Assembly (NCBI GenBank): GCA_031177355.1
Contig: JAPSGR010000001.1
Coordinates: forward strand, 48,620 to 112,619
DNA: 64,000 nt
Reading direction: 5' to 3'
Source of the DNA: Candidatus Nitrosocosmicus sp.
Lineage (GTDB): Archaea > Thermoproteota > Nitrososphaeria > Nitrososphaerales > Nitrososphaeraceae
In this document: positions 1 through 10,234 of the stretch, one piece after another
Layout: every line of letters begins with the position of its first letter
Position numbering within the stretch: position 1 is the first letter of the stretch
Translations under genes and position numbers: made by a program
The notes under the pieces: model-generated
Seen by the model: the letters and a program-made list of their open reading frames with translations, nothing else
Database searches by the model: none
What the model was told of the DNA's origin: nothing

Positions 1-46
1 GATTTTGCAGAATAGATGATCAAACAACTGCAATATTCACGCATAG

Positions 47-928
47 GTGATAAAACTCATGAAAATAGCAAGAATTAGATTAAAAAATTCGATGGAATCG
101 TATGGTATAGTTTCTGACGATGGTCAGAAAATTATTACAAAAGAACAAATTCAGGAAGAAACTGGAATCCCCATACCACCTAGGATAAAGGAATTTTTAT
201 TTGGAGGTTGGATATCCGAGGTCAGAGAAGTGGGTAAAAATCTTCAATTTAAAATGCCTTTGTCAGAAGTTGAATTGTTGGCTCCCCTTCCTAACCCTCC
301 TAAAATTATATGCCTTGCCTTCAATTATTACGACCACGCAAGAGATGCGGGACTAACTCCCTCTGAAGAACCTGTCATCTTTTTGAAACCTCGCACTGCT
401 CTAAATTCGCCTCATGGCGATGTAATCTCACCATCTTACGTTAAAAGGCTTGACTATGAAGCTGAAATAGCTGTTGTAATAGGCTCACGTGTAAAAAAAA
501 TTTCCGAGGAAGAATCATTAGATGCGGTTTTCGGATATATGATATTTCATGATGTCTCTGCCCGTGATATCCAGTTTAGAGACAAGCAATTTACCAGAGG
601 GAAAAGTATAGATACATTTGCACCATGTGGTCCTTGGATAACTACAAAAGATGAGATTAAAGATCCTCAAAACTTGCGCATTACTACTAAAGTAAATGGT
701 GAGACTAGGCAGAATTCTTCAAGTAGTAATATGGTGATCCCAATTCGTAAAATAATATCTTCTCTGAGTAATCTAATTACTATAGAACCTGGTGACATCA
801 TATCTACTGGCACTCCAGCGGGCGTGGCCATGTCTATGAAGGAACCTCGTTACCTCAAACATGAGGATATAGTAGAGATTTCGATCGAAGGATTGGGAAC
901 CATACAAAATAGGATCTTATTTAACTAG
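47..928 (+). CDS. Fumarylacetoacetate hydrolase (FAH) family protein
   Basis: ORF 293 aa; PKIICLAFNYYDHARDAG...PVIFLKPRTAL, DYEAEIAVVIG, GDIISTGTPAGVA motifs typical of FAH/HpaG family. Confidence 0.9.
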   Translation: MIKLMKIARIRLKNSMESYGIVSDDGQKIITKEQIQEETGIPIPPRIKEFLFGGWISEVREVGKNLQFKMPLSEVELLAPLPNPPKIICLAFNYYDHARDAGLTPSEEPVIFLKPRTALNSPHGDVISPSYVKRLDYEAEIAVVIGSRVKKISEEESLDAVFGYMIFHDVSARDIQFRDKQFTRGKSIDTFAPCGPWITTKDEIKDPQNLRITTKVNGETRQNSSSSNMVIPIRKIISSLSNLITIEPGDIISTGTPAGVAMSMKEPRYLKHEDIVEISIEGLGTIQNRILFN

Positions 929-1008
929 ATTAAATTAGTTTCGGAGCGTGACAGGGGAACAATCTATTGGTTTAAAACAAACTAGAGAAGAATTTAAGTA
1001 CTGTTAAA

Positions 1009-1329
1009 TCAGTTTATCGACTTCTTTTTTTTATCGTCTTGGAGGTTAAGTCTTAACTCACTTTCCAAGATAGAAATATATTGTTTGTAAATCTCCAATA
1101 ATTGCTCTCTCACGTTAGCCAACTGCATGGACATATTCAAGGTTTTGATGCAGCTATCTAAAGTTCGTTCTGCAACAAAATTTTCCATTTCAAATTTAAA
1201 TTTCTTTATGATGTCTCGTTGATCATTACTTATTTCTTCTATAGTTTTGGTAATCTGTTGCAAATTTTCATTTAGCAATTTCATCTCTTTCGGGACATCA
1301 GATTGATCTCGCCTTTTTAAAAATATCAA
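1009..1329 (-). CDS. Small coiled-coil hypothetical protein
   Basis: 106-aa ORF, helical and charged; no domain recognised. Confidence 0.5.
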   Translation of the reverse strand: MIFLKRRDQSDVPKEMKLLNENLQQITKTIEEISNDQRDIIKKFKFEMENFVAERTLDSCIKTLNMSMQLANVREQLLEIYKQYISILESELRLNLQDDKKKKSIN

Positions 1330-1643
1330 TACTTAAATAACAATCCATTTTTATTTATTTGTTCAACTTTGTTTAACTTTGCCCAATATTTTCTCAGTGG
1401 AGTTTATTTAATTAAAATTATTTAATGCTGTATATTGATACTATATAATTTTGCATATTTGATACCTAATTCCAGAGTAATTGGTGAATCTCTATGTCGG
1501 CAATAGATGCTAACTCCATTCTTTGCCTGGATATTTAAAGAGATTAAACCTCCTTCAATTACATGCGATGAACTGTGATTCCCTATTGTTGAATCTTGCA
1601 AAACTATAAAACCACATCGAATGAATATAATATGTAACATTTA

Positions 1644-2840
1644 TTGAAATATGACATTGCTATAGTCGGTGGAGGGCCAGCAGGATTATCTGCAGCCTAT
1701 TCTGCATCAAAACAAGGTGCTAAGGTAATTCTGTTCGAAAAAGATCCTTCGTTTGGTCATAACGTTAGGACGAGTGGTGTTAGCTGGATAAAGGAGATGG
1801 AAAAATACGGAATCTCTAGAGAATTTTATAATCCCATAAAAAACTTTTCCTTTATCTCGCCTAATAATGAAGCTAAAATTTCGGGAAATGATGATACAGC
1901 TTGCGTCTTAGACGTTAAAAAAACTTACCAGCTATTAGCTTGCAAAGCCGCAGCTGAAGGCGCTGAATTACTAGTAAAAAGTCAGGTCACAGAGGTATCT
2001 CAAAATCGTGATGATAGAACAAATACTTTAAAGATAGTTACACCTGCAGGTCAAAAATCTGTTGAAGCCACTTTAATTATAGATGCGTCGGGCTTCAGCA
2101 GTTTTGTTGCTAGAAAATTGGGCTATGTTAAGGAATGGCAAAGATACGGTGTAGGCGCTGAATATGAGTGTTATTGTGATAGTGTTGATAAATCAACATT
2201 GACACTTTTGGTTGGGAAAATTTATTCTGACGCTGGATATGCATGGGTTTTCCCGCTGTCTAATAACAGGGTGAGAATTGGCGTTGGTATAGGAAAGCCT
2301 AACTCAAAATTAGATCCAATAAAAAAACTGAATGAATTAACACAAAACAGGATCAAACCATTGGATTCTATGGGTAAAATTCAACCAATTGAATTCCATT
2401 TTGGCTTGATACCTAATCAGGGCTTAAGAACAAAGAGCGTTTTCAATGGGCTAATTTTAGTAGGAGACACAGTAGGGCAGGCGAATCCCATTGTACTGGA
2501 AGGGATACGATATGCCATTGAATTTGGAAGACTTGCTGGAAAAGTGGGCGCAGAATCTCTGGCATATGGTTCTACCGAAAGCTCTTTAAGATCTTATGAA
2601 ATAGCAAATAAAACGACTCTTGAGAAGAAAATAAATTCGGCACTTAAAGTACAGTCGCGTTGGCTAAGTCTATCTGATTCTGAATGGGACAGGGAAATCG
2701 ATATAATAAAGGAATTAACAATAGACGAGTTTTTAGACTTCATCAAGTCTGAATTTACTCCTTCCAGAATGATCAAAGTTGCTTTGAATCATCCAAAATT
2801 GTTAGCCAAGCAGTTATTTAACCTCGTACTGAACAGATAA
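1644..2840 (+). CDS. Geranylgeranyl reductase family FAD-dependent oxidoreductase
   Basis: N-terminal DIAIVGGGPAGLSAAYSASKQGAKVILFEKD Rossmann motif; LILVGDTVGQANPIVLEGIRYAIEFGRLAG motif of the GGR family; TTG start. Confidence 0.85.
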   Translation: MKYDIAIVGGGPAGLSAAYSASKQGAKVILFEKDPSFGHNVRTSGVSWIKEMEKYGISREFYNPIKNFSFISPNNEAKISGNDDTACVLDVKKTYQLLACKAAAEGAELLVKSQVTEVSQNRDDRTNTLKIVTPAGQKSVEATLIIDASGFSSFVARKLGYVKEWQRYGVGAEYECYCDSVDKSTLTLLVGKIYSDAGYAWVFPLSNNRVRIGVGIGKPNSKLDPIKKLNELTQNRIKPLDSMGKIQPIEFHFGLIPNQGLRTKSVFNGLILVGDTVGQANPIVLEGIRYAIEFGRLAGKVGAESLAYGSTESSLRSYEIANKTTLEKKINSALKVQSRWLSLSDSEWDREIDIIKELTIDEFLDFIKSEFTPSRMIKVALNHPKLLAKQLFNLVLNR

Positions 2841-2975
2841 AACTACGTTGCATGGGATTTGTTGAAAATCCTTCTTCGATTATTTGTTTTCAAATCTTCC
2901 AACAGATTATAGAACTAGCATGAAATAGGATTTTATTTTATATTAATTCACTTTTGACGCTCATTAAACAATAAG

Positions 2976-2985
2976 ATATTTATAT
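2976..2985 (+). promoter_or_regulatory. Putative TATA box of the nuo operon
   Basis: atatttatat about 30 nt upstream of the nuoA TTG start; spacing fits a (near-)leaderless transcript. Confidence 0.45.
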
Positions 2986-3009
2986 CTACAATTCTCAGCC
3001 ACTTTTAAT

Positions 3010-3384
3010 TTGGCAGGAGAAACCGCTACACAATTTCTTCCAATATTATATTTATTTGGATTTGGGATTTTGGCTGGAGTTCCTTCGATAGTCTTATCAA
3101 GGTTATTATCTCCTAGAAGAAGGCATAATCCAGTAAAATTCCTTCCAATGGAATGTGGTCAAGTTCCTTCAGGAGAAGGACGATCTCATTTTATGATGCA
3201 GTATTATTCGTATATTCTCATGTTTGTGGTTTTTGATGTAATGTCTATATTTCTTTATGCATGGGGTACTACTTTCTTCTCAATTCCTAGAGAATCAACA
3301 TTACCCATGATTGGATTTTTGGGGATCATGTTTGCAGCGATGGGTTATGCATTATTCTTAGCAGGAAGAAAAGGAATATGGTAA
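3010..3384 (+). CDS. nuoA: NADH-quinone oxidoreductase-like subunit A
   Basis: KFLPMECGQVPSGEGRSHFMMQYYSYILMFVVFDVMSIFLYAW motif; first gene of complex I operon. Confidence 0.93.
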   Translation: MAGETATQFLPILYLFGFGILAGVPSIVLSRLLSPRRRHNPVKFLPMECGQVPSGEGRSHFMMQYYSYILMFVVFDVMSIFLYAWGTTFFSIPRESTLPMIGFLGIMFAAMGYALFLAGRKGIW

Positions 3385-3453
3385 AGTGATTGGTATTGAT
3401 TATTCCAATAGATATTAATAACTTGATCGCCTTATATTATCAGAGGTAAAAAC

Positions 3454-3969
3454 ATGCTAAAAGATTTAGTAAATCCTACCAACGTCAATATTTATGTATC
3501 AAAACTTAGCGATGTTTTAATTAAAGCTGTAGAGGAACCATTAGGATACGCTATTAATTGGGGTCGGATTTATTCATTATGGCCTGTGCATCTCGAAACC
3601 GGATGTTGTAGTGTTGAATTCGGTGCTGCTTCAAGTCCGAGGTATGATGTAGAGAGATTTGGGATGTTAGAAGCTTTTGGGTCTTTAAGACAGTGTGATT
3701 TGATTGTAGTTCTAGGTACAGTCACCCGAAAAATGGCACCTAGGCTAAGAATGGTTTATGATCAAATGCCTGAGCCCAAATATGTTATAGCTATGGGCGC
3801 TTGTGCTATCACTGGTGGCTTATATCTTGATTCATATAATGTTCTGCCCGGAGCAGATAGTGTAGTGCCTGTAGACGTCTACGTGCCGGGTTGTCCTCCG
3901 AGACCTGAGACTTTAATCCAGGGATGTTTTCTCCTACAGGAAAAAATTAAGAGGTCAAAAATAAAATAA
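3454..3969 (+). CDS. nuoB: Complex I subunit B (Fe-S)
   Basis: WPVHLETGCCSVEFGA...DLIVVLGTVTRKMAPRLRMVYDQMPEPKYVIAMGACAITGG...VPVDVYVPGCPPRPE. Confidence 0.97.
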   Translation: MLKDLVNPTNVNIYVSKLSDVLIKAVEEPLGYAINWGRIYSLWPVHLETGCCSVEFGAASSPRYDVERFGMLEAFGSLRQCDLIVVLGTVTRKMAPRLRMVYDQMPEPKYVIAMGACAITGGLYLDSYNVLPGADSVVPVDVYVPGCPPRPETLIQGCFLLQEKIKRSKIK

Positions 3970-4493
3970 TGGAAAATAAAGATAACTCTTTTGGGCAACT
4001 GATAGATACCAGTAAAGACTTAGATAATAAAATAACCTCTAATATAATAAAATCCGCTATTCAAAACTTTAACCAGAAAATTCAATTAGTATACGAAAAA
4101 CCAAATCGTTCTAAAATATTTGTAAATAATGAATCATTGGTAGAAGTAGCCCTATTTTTGAGAAATACATATGGGTTAGATCATGTGGAATCAATGTCTG
4201 GAACCGATTTTCCCGCCGAAAATGAAATTGAAATTAATTATCATCTGGGCTCTTACATTAATCAAGACTTGCATCCTTACATACTAAACCTAGCTACACG
4301 TGTTGATAGAGAAAATGCGAAATCAAATAGTTTGATAAATATCTTTCCGAGTGTTGAATATTTTGAGCGTGAAACATACGAAATGCTAGGAGTGTATTTT
4401 GTAGGGCATCCAAGAAATGAACCTTTCTTATTACCAGAAGATTGGGCTGATCTACCTCCACTGAGAAAAGATTTTAAACTAAAAGGAAGATAA
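3969..4493 (+). CDS. nuoC: Complex I subunit C
   Basis: VEYFERETYEMLGVYFVGHP...LLPEDWADLPPLRKDF motif. Confidence 0.93.
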   Translation: MENKDNSFGQLIDTSKDLDNKITSNIIKSAIQNFNQKIQLVYEKPNRSKIFVNNESLVEVALFLRNTYGLDHVESMSGTDFPAENEIEINYHLGSYINQDLHPYILNLATRVDRENAKSNSLINIFPSVEYFERETYEMLGVYFVGHPRNEPFLLPEDWADLPPLRKDFKLKGR

Positions 4494-4513
4494 TCAAGGA
4501 GAATTCAAAAGTA

Positions 4514-5674
4514 ATGTCTACTCTTGATGATAAAATTAACGAGATCAATAGATTAGCAATTCAGATTACTAAAGATAATGATGATGACCGTTTAATGAAT
4601 TTGAGTATTGGTCCTCAGCATCCTGGTTCAGGCCATTTTCGTATAGTCATAAAGGTAGATGGAGACTATATAGTATATGCCGACCCTGACATAGGTTACG
4701 TCCACAGGGGAGAAGAGAAAATGTCTGAACATAGAAATTTTATTCAGAATATTCCCCATTTGGAAAGACCTGTGATTCATGACTCTACTAATATTATTTA
4801 TTCATATAGTTTGGCGATAGAGGAACTTATAGGGATTAATCCACCTCGAAGGGGACAATTTGTTAGGGCAATTGCTGCAGAATTGGATCGATTAGTTTAC
4901 ACTACCTATTGGCTGGCAATATATGGAATATTTTTAGGTCATTCGACTATGTTTATGTGGCCTACAGGCGACCGAGAATTAATAATAGATTTGCTTGAAA
5001 GGATGACGGGACACCGAGTTACTCATGCATTTAGTGTACCAGGAGGAGTGAGAAACGACATTCCCTATAATTTCAAAGAAAAATGCCTTACTCAGATCAA
5101 TTACTTTGAAAAAAGACTAAAGGAGTATGAAGACATCTTTTACAATAATCCATTACTGAGACAAAGAACTGAAGGGGTTGGAATCATGAATAAAGAAGAT
5201 GCAATAAAATTGGGAGTAACAGGCTCAGTTCTTCGAGCTTCAGGCGTTCCTTATGATATTAGAAAAGTTGAGCCTTATGATGTGTACGATGAAATAGATT
5301 TCAAAGTCCAGTATATGAAATCATGTGATACATTTGCCCGAGCTTATGTTCCTTATTTAGATATGAAGGAATCGTGCCATATAATTAGACAGCTTTTAGA
5401 TAAAATGCCTGATGAAGGAAGTGTGAGAGAAAAGATAGTTGGAAACGTCAAGGCTCAGCCGGGGGAGACATATAGAAGAGTAGAGTCAGGCAGAGGCGCT
5501 TTGGGTTATTATATCATTAGTGATGGAAGTACCAAACCATATAGATTAAAAATCTCGACAGGGTCATTCCGAAATATATTGGCCTTACCCTTTCTATTAG
5601 TTGGTTCCAAGTTGGGTGATATGCCAGCTATATATTGGGCTTTGAATTATTGGCCTATAGAGGCAGATAGATAA
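4514..5674 (+). CDS. nuoD: Complex I subunit D
   Basis: LSIGPQHPGSGHFRIVIKVDGDYIVYADPDIGYVHRGEEK; RVESGRGALGYYIISDG. Confidence 0.97.
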   Translation: MSTLDDKINEINRLAIQITKDNDDDRLMNLSIGPQHPGSGHFRIVIKVDGDYIVYADPDIGYVHRGEEKMSEHRNFIQNIPHLERPVIHDSTNIIYSYSLAIEELIGINPPRRGQFVRAIAAELDRLVYTTYWLAIYGIFLGHSTMFMWPTGDRELIIDLLERMTGHRVTHAFSVPGGVRNDIPYNFKEKCLTQINYFEKRLKEYEDIFYNNPLLRQRTEGVGIMNKEDAIKLGVTGSVLRASGVPYDIRKVEPYDVYDEIDFKVQYMKSCDTFARAYVPYLDMKESCHIIRQLLDKMPDEGSVREKIVGNVKAQPGETYRRVESGRGALGYYIISDGSTKPYRLKISTGSFRNILALPFLLVGSKLGDMPAIYWALNYWPIEADR

Positions 5675-6975
5675 TGGGCTCTTTGACTCCAGATTTTCGT
5701 TTTGGAAATTTTGTAGGTAGTATAGTTTGGTTAGTATTTGTAATATTGGCCTTAGTTACATTGCTTATATTACCTATTATCTTTTTCACATTATTTTATA
5801 TTCCATTACCGGTGGTAGATGGCGAGGTACTCACTCCCTATCTTTTCTTTTCAATGATGGTTGATCCGTCAAGAACATTACCAATCGTCCAATTCTTCAT
5901 TCACACCGATTTGTTTCGAGCGGCTATCTTCCCAGGATTTGGTTTCGCTGCGCTAATAGCTGCAGCTACTATATTTGTTGAGCGAAAATTGTTGGCCAAA
6001 ATGCAATTGCGCGTAGGTCCTTTATATGCAGGTAAAGTTGAAGGAATTTTTCAGTTGTTAGCTGATGGTTTAAAATTACTTACCAAGGAAATTATTGTTC
6101 CATCTGGTGCCGATAGACCAATCTTTTGGTTGGCTCCGATTATGTATGTTTCTACTGCTGCTGCAGTAGTCGCCTTGATACCTGTGGCCTCAGGATGGGT
6201 TGTCGCAGATGTAGACGTTGGATTGATAGCTGCATTTGCAATCCTGGCGTTCTTCCCACTCATTGCTCTCTTGTTCTCCTGGGCTAGTAATAGCAAATTC
6301 CCATTTATTGGGGGATTAAGAGCCCTACATCAGATGATTGCATTTGAGATACCATTTTTCTTATCTGCTTTACCTGTAGTAATAATGTCATCTTCACTAA
6401 ATCTTTCTGACATAGCACGGTCGCAAAATATCTTTTGGAATATATTTATACTTCCAATAAACGCATTTGTATTTTTTATATCATCATTAGCCGAATTGGA
6501 AAGAATTCCATTTGATTTACCTGAAGCTGAGAGCGAAATTGTTGCGGGTTGGTTAACTGAGACTACAGGAATGATGTATGGATTAATTCAATTGGGTAGT
6601 TACCTGAAATTATACGCTTTGGCGGGGTTGTTTGTTGTTCTGTTCTTGGGTGGATGGAGTGGTCCACAGATTTTCCCGCCCGAATTGATACCCGGTGCTC
6701 ATGATTCTAATTTGCCTTTACTACAGATGATCGCACTAGATGGACTTTATAATCCAGTGACTGTAAATGGCATATTTTGGTTTTTGATAAAGATAATTAT
6801 CGTAATACTGCTGATGCTGATAGTAAGAGGTATCAATCCTAGAATTCGAATCGATATCTTACTTCATACAGGTTGGTACAAATTGATCGTTTTAACATTC
6901 ATAAATCTGTTTGTGGTATTGATGTTGATCTACGGTGGAGTTATTGGACCAGGAGGATTGATTTCGGCAAGATGA
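5674..6975 (+). CDS. nuoH: Complex I subunit H (membrane)
   Basis: VERKLLAKMQLRVGPLYAG; ELERIPFDLPEAESEIVAGWLTE. Confidence 0.97.
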   Translation: MGSLTPDFRFGNFVGSIVWLVFVILALVTLLILPIIFFTLFYIPLPVVDGEVLTPYLFFSMMVDPSRTLPIVQFFIHTDLFRAAIFPGFGFAALIAAATIFVERKLLAKMQLRVGPLYAGKVEGIFQLLADGLKLLTKEIIVPSGADRPIFWLAPIMYVSTAAAVVALIPVASGWVVADVDVGLIAAFAILAFFPLIALLFSWASNSKFPFIGGLRALHQMIAFEIPFFLSALPVVIMSSSLNLSDIARSQNIFWNIFILPINAFVFFISSLAELERIPFDLPEAESEIVAGWLTETTGMMYGLIQLGSYLKLYALAGLFVVLFLGGWSGPQIFPPELIPGAHDSNLPLLQMIALDGLYNPVTVNGIFWFLIKIIIVILLMLIVRGINPRIRIDILLHTGWYKLIVLTFINLFVVLMLIYGGVIGPGGLISAR

Positions 6976-7472
6976 ACACAGCGACAGGATTTATTAAAGC
7001 AATACAATCTGGCACAAAGCATATTGTGATGAAGAGATTCACTTTGCGTTATCCAGAAGAGAAACTTAAGTTTACGGGCGACGGATATCAGTTTGATCCA
7101 AAAAAAGGTGTAGGAATTGCAGGAACTCGAGGCCGACATATCTTATTTCATGACAAATGTACTGGCTGTCAGCTGTGTGCAATTGCTTGTGAAGGAATTG
7201 CTGAAGCTATTACTATGGTCAAAGTTGATGAACAGTGGAAACAAAATAAGAAATCTATAATGCCTCAAATAGATTATGGTAAATGTGTTTTTTGTGGGTT
7301 CTGTGTAGACGCATGCCCCTTCTACGCTTTATATATGACAAACGATTATGAGTTGTCTGCTTATACCAAGACTCATCTAATCTATACACCTGCTCAACTA
7401 GCAGTAAAACCAAGGGATGATGGCGAAGTTGAAATAAAGATGGGCAAACGTGGTGCATATCATGGTAGATAG
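6972..7472 (+). CDS. nuoI: Complex I subunit I (2x[4Fe-4S] ferredoxin)
   Basis: CTGCQLCAIACEG and CVFCGFCVDACPF; track ORF begins at 6873 but the ATG at 6972 overlaps the nuoH stop (ATGA). Confidence 0.93.
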   Translation: MNTATGFIKAIQSGTKHIVMKRFTLRYPEEKLKFTGDGYQFDPKKGVGIAGTRGRHILFHDKCTGCQLCAIACEGIAEAITMVKVDEQWKQNKKSIMPQIDYGKCVFCGFCVDACPFYALYMTNDYELSAYTKTHLIYTPAQLAVKPRDDGEVEIKMGKRGAYHGR

Positions 7473-7983
7473 CATATTCGTAGGATTATCAATTATTACT
7501 GTTGGTTCTGCCATACTCTCTCTTGAGAGCAGAGAATTACTATATGGTGGAATAGCACTAGCCATATCAATGTTAGGGATAGCAGGATACTTTATTATTT
7601 TAGATGCACCTTTCGTTGCAATGTTTCAGATTGCGGTATATGTTGGTGCAGTAGCTGTATTAATTATATTTACAGTAATGTTAGTCAGAGCACCTAATAC
7701 CGTTACGAAAAAAGAGACAAGAAAAAGAAAAATTACTGGAATATTATTAGGTTTAGCTTTTTTGCTATTAGCTGGTTCTATTCTCGGAAGCTCTGCTGTT
7801 ACTCAGTTAAAATTCAATGAGGATGCCCCAGTATTTGATGTCCAAGAGATAGGGAAAGGATTATTAACTTATTATTCTCCGGTACTAATAGTCTTGGCTT
7901 TAACATTGGCAAGTGCTGTAATAGGGGCTTTAGCGTTAGCCCGAAGGGAGGATATAGAGGAGCGAAATGAACCAACCAACTGA
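7450..7983 (+). CDS. nuoJ: Complex I subunit J
   Basis: Hydrophobic; FVAMFQIAVYVGAVAVLIIFTVMLV motif; start may be 7462. Confidence 0.9.
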   Translation: MVHIMVDSIFVGLSIITVGSAILSLESRELLYGGIALAISMLGIAGYFIILDAPFVAMFQIAVYVGAVAVLIIFTVMLVRAPNTVTKKETRKRKITGILLGLAFLLLAGSILGSSAVTQLKFNEDAPVFDVQEIGKGLLTYYSPVLIVLALTLASAVIGALALARREDIEERNEPTN

Positions 7984-8269
7984 TTTTCTCTACATTGCGG
8001 TAATCCTTGTATCTATAGGAATATATGGATTAGTCGTAAAAAGGAACGCACTGCGATTGATTTTTTCAATTGAATTGATAGCAAATGCAGTAAATCTTGC
8101 ACTAATTGCGTTCTCCAGGATGCTTCCAAGCCCTGAAGGACAGATCTTTGTACTATTTTCTATAGCCATATCAGCTGCAGAAGTTGCAGTAGGATTAGGA
8201 ATCATCATAGTAGCTTATCGATTCTATAAGGATATAGATATTACAGAGTACCAGAATCTCAAAAATTAG
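7967..8269 (+). CDS. nuoK: Complex I subunit K
   Basis: IGIYGLVVKRNALRLIFSIELIANAVNLALIAF...AISAAEVAVGLGIIIVAYR. Confidence 0.93.
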   Translation: MNQPTDFLYIAVILVSIGIYGLVVKRNALRLIFSIELIANAVNLALIAFSRMLPSPEGQIFVLFSIAISAAEVAVGLGIIIVAYRFYKDIDITEYQNLKN

Positions 8270-8373
8270 ATCAGTCTTAAAATTAACAATACTTTTTTTC
8301 AATAATCAACCGTATAATATATAAAAGGAGTCAATGTCGTTGAGGTAGGGGTATTCGGAGCAAGAGAATGTAG

Positions 8374-10224
8374 ATGGTGGATTCTTCCTATTTTCTTATG
8401 GTGGCAACATTTATGCCCTTGGTATTATCTCCTGTAGTATATTTTTTAGGTAGACGCAAGGGAATAAACATTACAACGTGGTTGACTTTTGGAATTTTGG
8501 CTATCTCAACAACACTTGTAATTATTCCGTGTATTGACCTGAGTTCTGGGGGTTCTTATCAAGAAATCTTTGATTGGAGTCAATTGGGACATTTCGGGTT
8601 AAAGCTTGATGGACTAAGCATTCCTTTTGCGATTACAATTTACTTGTTATCAACTATCATTGTAATTTATTCAAAGCCCTATATGGTTAGAAAAATACTA
8701 ATACAGTTCGAACAACTCAAGAACTCTAAATTTGTCTATGATTCTCACTACACTGATGTGGAAACTGACCAATACTCTGCAAAAGATGGAAAATCTCTAT
8801 CTGCATTAATACTATCAACAGACCAAAAAGCATACTTAAATGAGCAGTTGGGATTGTATTATTCACTTTATCTTGTCTTTGCCATGGGGATGTTGGGAAC
8901 TGTTTTAGCAACTAATCTGTTTGAATTTTATGTTTTTTTTGAACTTATGCTTGTTCCATCTTTCTTTTTGATTGCCTTTTTTGGATATGGCAATAGAAAA
9001 AGGACATCATTAATGTTTTTTTTCTGGGCACATGTAGGCGCAGTCATCATGCTGCTGGGTTTGATGGCTATGGGATTTTTAGCCGGTGGTTTTGATTATG
9101 ATGTTGTCAAAGCCAACATCTCCCAGATACCATCTGCTTGGATAGTAGTAATTGTTGCTGCATTGATTATAGGATTTGGTGTTAAATTAGGTGCCTTTTT
9201 AGTGCATGTTTGGCTCCCTGATACATATACTGATGCACCCACACCTATCTCAGTATTAATATCCTCAGCCATGACTGGAATAGGTGCATATGGTCTTATC
9301 CGGATTTGGATAGATCTGTTATCTGGCCCTGGAAATTACTCTGATTATGCAGTGTATGTCAGTATTTGGGGCTTAGCAACAATGATTTATGGAGGCGCCA
9401 TGGCTTTGATGCAGAAGGACATCAAGAGAGTCTTGGCATATTCAAGTATAAGCTCTATGGGGTATCTTCTCTTTGGTATAGGGTCCGAAAGTGTTCTTGG
9501 AATAAGCGGGGCTATATTCATGTATGTGACACATGCTCTTGGGAAAGGACTTTTGTTTATGATGGCCGGATCAATAATTTTGCAAACTGGAACACGCAAT
9601 ATGGATAAACTGGGAGGTTTGGGTGGAAAGATGCCCTATACTGCTGTTTTTGCATTAATCGGTGGGCTTACCATAATTGGAGTTCCAATTACAAGTGGAT
9701 TTATGTCAGAATGGGTTTTATTTAATGGAGCACTAGCGAATGCAGTCGTTGACTGGAGTTCTGTGAAGGCCATTTCGTTTGCTTTAGCCATCTCGGCAAC
9801 CATTCTAACATCTGCCTATATCCTGTGGATGTACAAGAGAATTTTTTATGGGGTAGCACCAGAAACATTAAAAAATGTACGCGATTCGAGTAAGTATGTT
9901 TTAATTACAATGGGGATTTTGGCTTCACTTACATTGATTCTTGGTTTATATCCTGATTTATTTTACAAACCTATTATAGGATACGTTGAAAACTTATATG
10001 ATGGCGCTCCGGATGAATTGATACCTGTAAAGATTAAGCCTGTTTCGTCTCAAAATCAAGAACAGCCAGATGGTGCTATCGCTGCTAATGCTGTTGTTGC
10101 AGCGAATGATTTGGGAGAACAGAAATATAAAACAAGTAACGTTACCAATAACGAGGCAATAACGCTGACACAAAAGACACATTTAATTTCGGGTAGCCAA
10201 TTGGTTTCCTTTGTTGCGATATAG
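8374..10224 (+). CDS. nuoM: Complex I subunit M (Mrp-type antiporter-like), enlarged
   Basis: NLFEFYVFFELMLVPSFFLIAFFGYG; KLGAFLVHVWLPDTYTDAPTPISVLISSAMTGIGAYG; 616 aa. Confidence 0.92.
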   Translation: MVDSSYFLMVATFMPLVLSPVVYFLGRRKGINITTWLTFGILAISTTLVIIPCIDLSSGGSYQEIFDWSQLGHFGLKLDGLSIPFAITIYLLSTIIVIYSKPYMVRKILIQFEQLKNSKFVYDSHYTDVETDQYSAKDGKSLSALILSTDQKAYLNEQLGLYYSLYLVFAMGMLGTVLATNLFEFYVFFELMLVPSFFLIAFFGYGNRKRTSLMFFFWAHVGAVIMLLGLMAMGFLAGGFDYDVVKANISQIPSAWIVVIVAALIIGFGVKLGAFLVHVWLPDTYTDAPTPISVLISSAMTGIGAYGLIRIWIDLLSGPGNYSDYAVYVSIWGLATMIYGGAMALMQKDIKRVLAYSSISSMGYLLFGIGSESVLGISGAIFMYVTHALGKGLLFMMAGSIILQTGTRNMDKLGGLGGKMPYTAVFALIGGLTIIGVPITSGFMSEWVLFNGALANAVVDWSSVKAISFALAISATILTSAYILWMYKRIFYGVAPETLKNVRDSSKYVLITMGILASLTLILGLYPDLFYKPIIGYVENLYDGAPDELIPVKIKPVSSQNQEQPDGAIAANAVVAANDLGEQKYKTSNVTNNEAITLTQKTHLISGSQLVSFVAI

Positions 10225-10234
10225 GTAACTTGAA

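Noticed and set aside
1422-1640. 72-aa minus-strand ORF
   Set aside because: Its start lies 3 nt from the divergent start of the geranylgeranyl reductase and no separate promoter is visible; left uncalled although its composition is not absurd.
6051-6296. Minus-strand ORF antisense to nuoH
   Set aside because: Fully antisense to a well-supported gene; shadow ORF.
9366-9608. Plus-strand ORF in alternate frame of nuoM
   Set aside because: Fully inside nuoM; not protein-family-like.
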